From contig NC_030385.2 of NCBI RefSeq assembly GCF_001625215.2, positions 1,667,135-1,731,134 on the forward strand: a stretch of 64,000 nucleotides of DNA, in the 5' to 3' direction. A model generated the notes under the pieces. It was given only the letters and a program-made list of their open reading frames with translations. It did no database searches and had not been told where the DNA came from. The translations under genes and the position numbers were made by a program. Positions 24,004-35,400 of this stretch are shown here, one piece after another; within the stretch, counting starts at the first letter, position 1; every line of letters starts with the position of its first letter. This DNA comes from Daucus carota subsp. sativus (lineage: Eukaryota; Streptophyta; Magnoliopsida; Apiales; Apiaceae).

Positions 24004-24463
24004 GGGGGTGTATTCGATTGTGATTTTAATAGATTGTTTTTAGTGTATGGATTTTAATGGATTGTATATGATTTCGATTTTGTGCGGATTCTTGATCAAA
24101 TGTCGCAGAGTTGATAGGATTTAAGTACAATGCTTCAAAATCCCATAGATTTTGATGGGATTTCAAAAGATTCAAAATACACTACGAAATGCCACAAAAT
24201 CCGTCATTTTATGAAGTCCAAAAAAATCCATCAGCATCTGAATACCATCAGATTTTAATGGATTTTAAACAATCCCAATTGAATACCATCAGATTTTAAA
24301 ACATAATTTAAAATCCCAATCGAATACCACCAGATTTTGTAGCATAATTTAAAATCCCAATCGAATACCTCAAGATTTTAATGGATTTCAAACAATCCTA
24401 ATCGAATAACCCCGGATTTCATGAATGCAAAAAATGCTTTAAAATCTCAATCCAATACACCCC
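24004..24463. mobile_element. MITE of the GGGGGTGTATTCGATTGG family
   Basis: It starts GGGGGTGTATTCGATTGTGA and ends CTCAATCCAATACACCCC. The arms contain several head-to-tail copies of AATCCCAATTGAATACCATC and its complement. The flanks are TCTTA on both sides (plus C or G). It is about 460 bp, the same size as 27389-27849. Confidence 0.72.
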
Positions 24464-24817
24464 TCTTAGTGTCCCAATCAAATATATATAATTGTTATTT
24501 GTTGGGACTGAGTGAGTGTATAACATGAAAATAATGATAATATCTCTTCTAATTGATTGGATTTACCGGAGTTGAGTCTGAACTCTCCTCTCCTTTCATA
24601 TTCGCTGGGGCTGGCTCTTTAGATATCTTCTTCGTTTTGGAATATGACTTGAAACTTGAACTGAGTTTGATATGTTGCATTTACTTAACGGTATTTAGCT
24701 TATGGGCTATAGAGGTTGATGGTTTGGATGAAGAACATTTTAAAGCCCAGTACCTGGGCTTATTGACCAGAGTGTTGTAATTTCATGTTTTCTGTGAACG
24801 ATGTAAGGGGAAATAAA

Positions 24818-25151
24818 ACTTAGTCGTGTTAATTTGGAGTGAATGTAATAGCGGGAGAATGGAATGAATTTTATACTATAAAATTTATTAAAAAATGTAT
24901 ATAATTTTAATTTCTTCGACCATTTCATTCATACTATTTTAATTATAATTCTCACCCACATGTTTTTAAGGAATGCTCATTCCATATCTACAATCATGTT
25001 TCTTTATAATCTTTCTTACAAGAAATTTAAACGCATTCGTATTTTATCATTATTATCTCATATTTTTTTCTTTCTCATTAAAATTTGTATATAATTTTTT
25101 ATTTCAGTTTCCGCTCATTCCATTTCATCCGACTACTAATGAACACAACCT
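24818..25151. mobile_element. diverged Tourist-like MITE, copy of the 42839-43149 family
   Basis: The arms TTGGAGTGAATGTAATAGCG with GGGAGAATGGAATGAA, and CATTCCATTTCATCCGACTA with TGAACACAACC, match the intact copy in the thioesterase intron, as does the interior ACCCACATGTTTTTAAGGAA. The ends are eroded. Confidence 0.55.
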
Positions 25152-26424
25152 AATTACTCATATGTTTCTTTATAACATAACCAAATCCAAATACACGAAT
25201 GAAAAAAGTATCAATCCATGTCCATCTATTTCGATCATATTATTACCAGAATTGTCATATTTAATTTGAATTCTATGTATATCAGACTAAAATAGGCCTC
25301 CCCCACTAAATACAGGGTCAAAAACCCCCACAGTCTTCTCAATTCTGACTATGAATGGTACTAATAAACTAATAATGCATTCATTTAAATATGATACAAG
25401 CTCTGAAGACGGACTAGTTTCGATTTTTCTACCAATTATGATGACGTGTTTGATCCCAAAGCGGTGAGTTGGTATCCGATTCCGCCGTGTGAAGATAAAT
25501 TCTTCGTCTAGTTACCGTGTTATGACTTCGTGTGGAGTGGGAATGACAATGATCGTATACGATCGATTGTTAGTCGGATCATGCTTAACAATCCCGGTCG
25601 CGCCATTCTTCCAAATAAGATTGTCGAGTTTCAAGAAGCTTTTAGTTTTTTCGACAAGGTGCGATCTTTCCAATACATAAAATTTCATGATTATGGTTAT
25701 GTGATTATTTATGGATTCACAGTATATATTATTATAGTGTGGCTCATAATTTTCATGATTAAGTATAATGGTGTGTGCTTGAATCTATTAGTGTATGTGT
25801 TGTTTTGTATCCTATTTTGTCATTTCTTGATCTATTTTGCCTGATTCGGAGGAGATTGGGTATATGTAATCATTTTTATATCATATGATTAGTTACATTT
25901 TTGAGTTTTGAATTCTCATTTTCGATTTTTAGTTTTCGTTAGTGTCCATGATGAATTTTTGTGTTTTTCTGGTATTTGCACGGTGACGGTGGAGGTGGTG
26001 TAATGGCGACTTAGTTAGCGCGTGTTTTGATATTAGATTATTCTGATTGACTTATTTTGTTGCATGATTTTCGTTTAGATTTGAAAATTTGGAATTTATT
26101 TATTTGATTTTAATAGTAGTAAATGTAGGTCAAAATTTTAGTTTTTGTGTATGGCAAGTTGACTCTTTTAATTTAGTTGGTTTTAAAATTTGAATTTTCT
26201 CATTCTTTAATTTGTATTTTTATGTAGTAATTAGAAGATTAATTAAAAGATTCAAATTTTGAATCTTATAAATGAATGCATCTTAATCTATTTGTACTAT
26301 TTATGGGTTATTTGAATTTTTAATCTTGTAAATGAATGCATTTAAATCTATTTACCATATTGGTGGCCGAGGGTGGCGACCGTAGTTCCGGGATCAGCAT
26401 GGGATCCGGTTTAAAAAAAAAAGG

Positions 26425-26645
26425 CGTTTCATTGTGCCTTAATGAAGGCGTTATTTGTGCCTTTTAATTGAGGGCGTAATTTGTGCTCCATAATTGATGG
26501 AGTTAATTGTGCCTTATTTGAGGTGTTAATTGGCCTTAATTGAGGACGTTAATTGTGTCTTAATTAAGGGCGTTAATATTTTAATAATTGTACCTTAATT
26601 AAGAGCTTAATTGTCTCAATTATGAGTTATCATAATTGTGGGAAT
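26425..26645. repeat. degenerate minisatellite, about 24-bp unit
   Basis: Eight or so imperfect units resemble GAGGGCGTTAATTGTGCCTT followed by AATT. Units vary from about 22 to 26 bp and decay toward the right. The stretch 24480-28440 contains no gene I can support; short frames there lack codon structure or homology I recognise. Confidence 0.75.
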
Positions 26646-27388
26646 TTTTTGATCAGCTCATGCAACATACACGTGATTTTAATATTAATTAATTATTGGA
26701 TATATTATCTTTTATTTTTATAATATATATAATGTGTTATATATGTCGACTTATATTATTCTTGTTTCCTTTCTTTTGTTCTCAGGATTCTTGGAAGAAG
26801 ACGGGTTTTTCTTTTCGGACATTAAAGTTTTATTGTCTAAATTTCCCCGGTCATCTTGCATGTCCGACGGTTAGATAATAAGCTTTCTTGAATGAAAGAA
26901 TTATCACGGTGAACTGCAGATTCATATTGTTGAGATTCATTCTCATTGTCAAAAAAAAATAAAAAAAATAAAAAAAAAATTAATGCATTCATTTACTGCA
27001 CAAAATTTCACTTTGTTACGTGAACTACTTTTTTTTTTCCCATATGTTACGTGAACTACTTACTTTCCATGAATGTCACAAAAATTAAATTTTCACACAT
27101 ATCATTTATTTAAAATAACGCTTTCAATATTACATTTTTAAACATTAACCATCTCATTTCTTTTGAACCAACATTACAATTAAATAAACAAATTTTACGA
27201 AAACGTGCTAGCTAAAATCCTAGCTCATATAAAACGAGTCCGAGGAAGGGGAAGAGAATTTATCAATCAAGTTATCATTTTCTAGCTCCAAATCGTTGAA
27301 GTTTTTGCTAGATCACAAATAATTCAAAAGCTTCAAATCGTCAAAACTTTTAATGGGTCACAAATAAATCGAGCTCTGCAAGACTACA

Positions 27389-27849
27389 GGGGGTGTATTC
27401 GATTGGGATTTTAATGGATTGGTTTTAGCCTATGGATTTTAATGGATTGTATGTGATTTTGATTTTGTGCGGATTCTTGATGAAATGTCGCAGAGTTGAT
27501 AGGATTTAAGTACAATGCTTCAAAATCTGATGGATTTTGGTGGGATTTCAAAAAACTTAAAATACACTGGAGAATGTCACAAAATCCATCATTTTATGAA
27601 ATGCAAAAAAATCCATCAGCATTTGAATACCATCAGATTTTAAAGGATTTTAAACAATCCCAAATGAATACCATCAGATTTTAATGGATTTTAAACAATC
27701 CAAATCGAATACCACTAGATTTTGTAGCATAATTTGAAATCCCAATTGAATACCTCAAGATTTTAATGCATTTCAAACAATCCCAATCGAATACCCTCGG
27801 ATTTCATGAATGCAAAAAAATGTTTTAAAATCCCAATCCAATACACCCC
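27389..27849. mobile_element. MITE of the GGGGGTGTATTCGATTGG family
   Basis: It starts GGGGGTGTATTCGATTGGGA and ends CCCAATCCAATACACCCC. The left flank CTACA (27384-27388) recurs one base after the right end (27851-27855). The interior is colinear with the copy at 24004-24463, including repeated AATACCATCAGATTTTAATG words. Confidence 0.75.
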
Positions 27850-28028
27850 TCTACATCATTCACATCCCATGCTGAATTAATTTCTATTGCTACCCAGATC
27901 ATTATACAGAAAGTTTGTTTCGAATTTGATTAGTGACGGTCTCACAGAGTCACAGTTGAACCTAAAGAGATGCACACACCAGAAAGATCAGAAAAAATAT
28001 ACAATGGATCAGAAAAAATATAGAATAG

Positions 28029-28220
28029 AACCGTTTAAGTTAACTTTAAATAAGTACTTCTTGCTTAAAATAAAAAAGTAGAGTAGAAATTAGAAGCAAG
28101 TTGAGATTTATAAGTGATTAAAATATTTGAAAAATAAGTATTTACACAAACAATACGAATAAAATGCTTCTAACTTATAAACCCAGAAGCTGACTTTTAA
28201 GCCGTTGTCAAACAGTCCCA
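28029..28220. mobile_element. diverged copy of the CTTATAAGT-rich MITE
   Basis: TTTAAATAAGTACTTCTTGC, AATGCTTCTAACTTATAAAC and the end GTTGTCAAACAGTCCCA match the element at 7261-7510 in the opposite arrangement of arms. It lies a few hundred bases upstream of the ASI1-type gene's leader. Confidence 0.5.
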
Positions 28221-28817
28221 ATATATTACTCGAAGAAAGGGAGACAAATATTTTAAGATAATTTTTTTTTTTCTTTTTCGAAAAGGATGAGACAGAGTGA
28301 CTAGCTAAATATAGAACAAAGTGGTCAAAAAATTAACCATGATTAACGACAGTGGGTTACAACCGCGGTAAAAAGCAAGTCCATTACCCCAATTATCAAA
28401 ATTTCAACCACTACCTTTCCCTCTCCACCCCTATCAATCTAATAACTGCATGAAACTTTCCGTCGTACGGTACTGCAGCTCACTGTGCACACTGCGCTCC
28501 CGCGCACGTTAGCACCCCTCCCTCTCTCATCACACGTTAATCGAGGCAAAAATGCGCACGTCTTTCCCTCTTCCCCACTCTTTCCATTTTTAGCTCTCCC
28601 CATTTCTGGTGCACAACATATATACTTACACCTATACTTACAAAAACTTTTCTGTGTAGTGTGTTGGTTTTGAAGCGCATTTAGTGTGTAGTGTGTGATT
28701 TATGTAGAGTGTTTGTGTTTGCTGTGGTGTTGTTGGAGAACTCTGTAGAAACAGTCGTTGAAGATCTTCCCGCCATTTCTGTGAGTTTTCGATCGGTTCA
28801 TATTCACGCCTTTTTTG

Positions 28818-29190
28818 TGTTTGTTTTTATATGTTTTTTAAGATGCTTTCTAGTAGATTAACAGAGAGAGAGAGAGAGATTGTGGTTATATTTTGTTTTT
28901 TTGATTGTTTTTAAATGTTTTAAGATGCTTTGTCGTGGATTAACAGAGAGAGAGAGGGAGGGAGAGAGGGATTGTGTTTATATTTTGTTTTTCCGATTGT
29001 TTTGAAATGTTTTTAGATGCTTTGTTGTGGATTAAGACACAGAGGGAGAGAGAGAGGGAGGGAGAGATTGTGTTTTATATTTTGTTTTGCTGATTGTTTT
29101 TAAATGTTTTTAGATGCTTTGTTGTGGATTAACACACACACACACACTGAGAGAGACAGAGACAAAGAGAGAGAGAGAGATTGAAGCTTT
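28818..29190. repeat. four-unit minisatellite (about 92 bp) in the ASI1-type gene leader
   Basis: Units start near 28818, 28903, 28995 and 29092. Each reads GATTGTTTTTAAATGTTTT, then AGATGCTTTGTTGTGGATTA, then a variable GA- or CA-rich microsatellite, then GATTGTG with TTATATTTTG. The array lies between the likely leader exon (about 28640-28790) and the start codon at 29441, probably in a 5' UTR intron. Confidence 0.85.
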
Positions 29191-29440
29191 GCTTTAGTGA
29201 TTGAATGTAGGTTGTGACCTAATTTTGTGTTACTGTCTTAATTCGTTGAGTAGGTTGTTTTGTGTATGGCTGATTTCATTATCTGCTTCGTATATTGTGT
29301 ATTTAGTGATTTTTGTTTTGTTGCATTTTAGCTGTAATAGTATGTATGTGTAGGTTTTGAGTTTGATTTTGATGACTGTGATTGAAGTTTGAAGATATTC
29401 TTATTTAAGCTTAAGCTGCTGCTAGGTATTTGCTAGTGAT

Positions 29441-32400
29441 ATGTCAATCCCTCGAGAAGATGCAAGTGAACAAGGGAATGTTGATTTTAAGTGGGGACAT
29501 TTCTTAGCAAAAGGCGGGGCAAATAAAGATGTGCATTTTTATGAGTCCTTTACGTTTGATGGTGTGGAATACTGCCTTAATGATTCTGTGTATATGTGGA
29601 GGGATGATGTTGAAGAGCTGGATATTGGCAAGCTCGTAAAGGTGTGGGAGACGGCAAGCCGCAAGAGAAAAGTGAAGACAGTGTGGTTTTTACGTCCTAA
29701 TGACATAAAGCATTGGTTGGGCGATGTTAAGCCGCTCAAGAATGAATTATTCTTAGCTTCTGGTGAAGGAGTTGGCGTTTTCAACATTAATCCTCTGGTA
29801 TTTGCCTTCTTTATGTTCTGTCTTTCTTGTCTCCCTTTTCTTTTGTATCTTTGGAGCATGTTTTTCAAAAAAGTCATTCAACTAATATGTTATGTCTAAG
29901 TTGTACTTTTATAAAACAATGTTTACGCTGCTAATGGTTTTCAAGGGTTGCAAGTTGGGTTATAAATGTACCGAGTTTGTCATAAGCAAGCTCTACTTAT
30001 TTTAATGAGCTTAGTTGACATAAGCCAAACTCATGTTTACTTTTCTATCCCCGTAATCTTAATGACTTAATGTTTTCTCAAGGCCAGTTACTTTTTTCCC
30101 TGTTCTATATCCTCTGTTATTAGAAAAGATTTGGTCCCTGCTATTGAACTTGTGTTATGCTTGCACAACATCAGACCTAAACTTCTGCAACATGTTCTAG
30201 AGTACTACAATTAAAATTGCAACTGATTATTTTAATGAACATGAAGACATTTAGTATTTCAATATATTCACGAGCTTAAGACTGTAACTTTCTCCTCTTT
30301 GATAATTGCAGGAATCAATATGTGGGAAATGCAATGTTATTTGCACATCATATGATAGGAGGAACCCTCAAGTATCTGAAGAAGAATTAAAAATTGCGGA
30401 CTTTACCTTTTTTCGCACATTTGATGTTGGCAACTGCAAAATATCTGATGAATTTACTGATTTGATAGCTGGACACCGAGGTCAGCTATTCAGAATATGC
30501 TTTATTGGATTTTTTCTGCCCCTAATTTTTGATATATCAGAAACTGCATGTCATTTTATTATGTGAATAATCAATTTCACTAGGTCATTCGTATATTTGT
30601 ATATTTATTCTGAGGAAGAACATATTATTGTCCTGATGACCTATTATCTAAGTATATCTTAGATAGCTTACATCAATATAGAAGCACATGGTGGAATTAC
30701 CTGACAAAATTTGCCTAGCCGTAAGGAACATTTCACTGTAAAAGAAAGATTATATGTGCAATCTAATGCATATGATTGGGCCAGATTTACAAATTGAACC
30801 TGTCATATACTTGTAGAATTGTTGCTTTGTTTCGAAATGCAAAGTTTAGGTGACAACTTCTGCACAATGTTCCTCGAAATTTGAGGGTGCTCAGTGGACA
30901 TACACCTGAATATATTTGTCTTTTCCCATATTTCGCGATTCTAACTATTTCCTTCATGAAATTATTTTGTCCACGTGTTGGGACGTTTATCAAAATATGA
31001 TAATCATCTCATTTCAATAGTCATAGGAAGCCAGAATTTTTTATTTGAAAAATTGTCGCAACATATTCTAGTATCAACTTCTATTAGAAAGGGGTGACTC
31101 GGGAAGTTACATGAGGTTAAAAAGAGGTTGTAAACAAAAAGTGAGTTGAATATATGTAAATGTGACGTTTGCTCCCTGTATGTACAACTATAAACCTGTA
31201 TGCCGTATGACTTGTATCACCGAGTCTGTATTTTTCTCATTGATATCATCATATCACTTAATTTCACTAAATTCCAGTCACCTTTTTGTTTAGTTTTGAT
31301 GTGAACAACTGTAACAATTTTGTGAAGCCGGTCATATACCAACAATGTCATATTTTCACTTAAAAAAATTGAGAGTAGATAAACAGCACGGTTGTGAATA
31401 TTGATTGTCAGGACCTAAACATATAACTCTCTGAATCACCTTCTGGTCTCACTTTTATCTTACCTCTCTTTACAAGAGATGCTGGAAAATGGGTACCATG
31501 TATTCATTATTCACCATAAACTACATTTTTAGTTTGCTTTTGTATCCACCTTTTTTTTTCATGCAGTTGAAAATTTCTTTAACAAGAAAACTGACCAAAA
31601 GAATAAAAGATTACACGTCGAAGCGCATTTGAATCAGGAAGCCAGGAAAGTAGGTTCCCCGGCCAGGGTAGTCAGGGATAATGATTATAACAGGACTTCC
31701 TGTGTCAAGCAATTAGACAAAGGTTATGTTTGTATAATTTTTACCCATCTATATTGTGATTTAAACAAGATAGCTTGCTTTTCTCTTACTCATGATCAAT
31801 GAATACAGTTGCCAGTTTGGCTAAGAAGGACCTCTTCAGAGATAAAAATATCACACAGAGGCCAAAAGCAATCCTCGGGAATGGTTCAGCGAAAACGCCT
31901 TCCGGTCAACTACTAGCTAAACGTAAAGTAAGATATTTAGAAGATTTAACCCGTGCAAATGAATCTGATACTAGTCCATACAAGAAAAGAGCACCTCAAA
32001 AGAATCCAGGTATTAAAGCCATCCCTGTGTTTGTTAATTCTCTTATTCAGATAGTTGATGCCCGATTTGATGCCAATAATATTTGAACAGTGACATCAGG
32101 TTCGAAAGAAGATCTTGCAAACTTTGACGGCCTTTTGCCAAATCTACCTGATCATATACAAAACCTACTGAATTCTAGGCACCCTTATACAGATAAAAGA
32201 GGACCTTCCATTGGGGAGCTTAATAACAAGAAATCAAGTTCAAATCTCGATAGAAGAGCTGATCAGTCTGAGCATCAAAAGGGACTTGGAATTCTGCGCC
32301 AAACTATTAAGGTTTCTAGGAGACCAGATGTGGCGATGGTATTCTATTTAACGTGATCAATAATTATTGTAGATCAACTGCTGGCTTAGAATTAGGGTGA

Positions 32401-35400
32401 TTGAGTTTATTAGTCATTCTTTTATTCTCAAAATTGGCCACTCAAAGTTTCATGTACTTTACAAACTTTTTTTTCAACCCTGAAATTGATTTCCTTATTG
32501 TTTCACCAAAAAGCAGGCTTATATATATATGATTACTAAAAAGTATGTTTGTACATATATTTGCCATAAACTCTATTTTTACTTGTACATATTCTTCCTA
32601 AAAAGCATGGTCGTGCATAATTTTTTTTTACGAGTAGCTTAAATTACTGAAGATTTAAGTAGTTATCACTTTTCTTTATCAGTACCCAAGCATACTTGCA
32701 GTACACATCCGTCTATTTTGTTGTGCAACTTTGAAAATTCTGACCTAATGTATTTTGTGCTCTCTCTATATGTCTGCAGGAGTCGAATAAATGGTTCAAG
32801 CAAAAGGTGAGTTTTCCTAGCGTTCGTGGGTTAAATGACTGAAATGATTCACCACTAAAAGCTATTGCCAAACTTGGTACAATTCGATTGTATTTGTCGT
32901 TTTAATATTAATATTAATAGTGCTGCTGATGCTTCTTCATGAATATATGTTTTAGTCATGAAAGTTAAACATTAGAACCCCTCTAAATTAATACTCCCTC
33001 TGTCCCATTGAATTGTATACAGTTTCCTTTTTGGGACGTCCCATCAATTGTATACATACCAAAAATAGTAAGTTTTTATAATATAAAAACTTAACTACAC
33101 CCACTTTATACCTTAAATATTAGTAGGTCCCACCACTTTACTCACACTACACTCATTTTACACATTAAATATTAATCGGTCCCACCATTTCACCCAGTTT
33201 TCTTACTTTTCATCACTAAATTACACTTTTTCTTAAGCTCCGTGTCACTCCCCATATGTATCCTACTCACCGGGACAAAGGGAGTACTATGTAAAGCGAT
33301 AAACTCTCTAAATTGATAAATAGTTTCAGTCTCAAACCGGGACAATACTAAAATCTGAGAACCCCTAATATATTTTGAGAAAATTTTAGTGTTAAATATC
33401 AGTTCCAACTTTCGCATAAAGTGATATTTTCGACTATGTACACCTTTTCTTATATACTCTGTGAGCATAAAATATTTTTAATATTGATTTGTGTAATCTT
33501 TTCTTGTTGAATAACTTTCACACCATTTATGCTTATATAAATTATCTTTAATCCGTCTTTGTGATATCCTTAATGTTATAGTTATGACAAAATTTCATCA
33601 ATTTAGGGAACGATATTCAATTTCTATGTTATTCTGACCTTGAAAATGTTAATGCACATAAATGTTAGTATATCATTCGAAAATTCAGATTAATAATGTA
33701 AATAATATGTACCAGTTTGCAGAAATTTAATTATAATTATTTTTATTAAAAAAAAAGAATCCTGTCTTATGTGATAAGTGATAACCTCTCTAAATTGATA
33801 AATTTCTCCAGTCCAAAGAATATCACTTTAAAGGCGTTCTGTTGTATAAATATCATTGAAATGAAATAAGCAAAAGTGATGTTAGGATCCGTCCACCAAA
33901 TGATATAATAAAATCATGGAGGAGTTGGCAAAGATAGGATACAACAGTTGTCGACTATGCCTACTTTAGCAGCTAATTTTTTTCAGGAAGATTTAGTTGT
34001 TGGCAACTACTGGAGAATTTTTAACTAAGCAAAAGCACAACACATTTCGAGTAATTACTGTGGAGAGGACATGTGATATAAAATGTGTTCTGAACTTTCT
34101 GATGTTCTCTGCTTCATATAGCTATAGGTCCGGCCCAGCTTTTGCCAACAAAGACATGGGTTTCTCATGTTGCAGAGTTCCATGAATCAGACGTCTCATA
34201 TTTATCCAGGGCTTTTTTTGTTTCCCCCATTTTTTTTTATCTTATAAAAGAACCTTTTCTACACACCACTCTGTCTGATGTATTTTGTGTTTTAACGATA
34301 ATACTTTGTGTTGTAGCACAGAATTTCCATATGAAGATATCGTCAGTCACTATACAATTATATGTTTTACCTATAACCTTTTCTTTTCCCTAGTCATGGC
34401 AGGAAAGGCTTGAGAGAGCTCATGAAACAAACTGCCTTATCTTGCTTGAAAATCTTGACCCATCATATACATCTCAAGATGTTGAGGTATATTATATATA
34501 TATTTTAAGTTTGGTGTTTAACAGAATATGGACAATCATTTACTTTGGCATTTTGTATTGAAGCCTTGATTTAAGCTCTATAGGTTTCTAAAATTCAATT
34601 TTGTGGAATAAGGTTACCGAAACATAAGAAGCGTTAACAAATTCCTTATCTGTTATGACATCTCGACCTAAAATTAACATATGTGGGTGATTAATTAGTT
34701 TGTTTTGTGGAGTGCCATAAGTCAAATTTTTCTTGAATTTGTAACTGCTACTCAGTAATCTTAATACGGTGAATTTGCAAGAGCAGATGGCAAAGATCCC
34801 CCTTACTCAGAGGTGCCAACCATTATAAGTTGAAAAAATGTCATTATAAACTATGAAGTCTGAGTATATTAATGCTAAAAGACTGCAAAGGTGAATGTGC
34901 TTCACACATCACATTCCCTAGTATCTTTTATACAATATTATAGATGCATGATTATGAATTACTTAACTCTTTTTTTGGTTAAGGGGCATATGCACCTGTG
35001 TATAATCCAAATGATCCCTCTGAGGTATAATTATACTTATATGATATTCTTGTATATATTCAGGATATTATTTGGCATGCATTCCAAGAAAATGTTTCTG
35101 CAAAGATGATACAGCGCAACAAATTCTGTAGCCCACGAAATGGTATCACATATCATTTTATACAATTGGGTCCTCTACTTACCATTTTACAGTTTCTGAA
35201 TGATCGGTTCTTGATAACAGGGCGAGCGTTAATCATATTCAAATCAAAAGTTGTGGCTGACTCAGTTCTGTCAGAGTTAAACAATAGATGCTTAATGTTA
35301 GATGATCAAAGGTGATGATGATGCAGATCTCCTGAAATAACCAGTTTGGTTTTTGTCCTCTCCCTTTTTCACAGTTTATATACCAGTTTTAGTAGCTTCC

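Noticed and set aside
24553-24780. A 75-codon frame with hydrophobic stretches
   Set aside because: It lies in repeat-rich intergenic DNA; codon use and content do not resemble neighbouring genes and no splice partner is visible.
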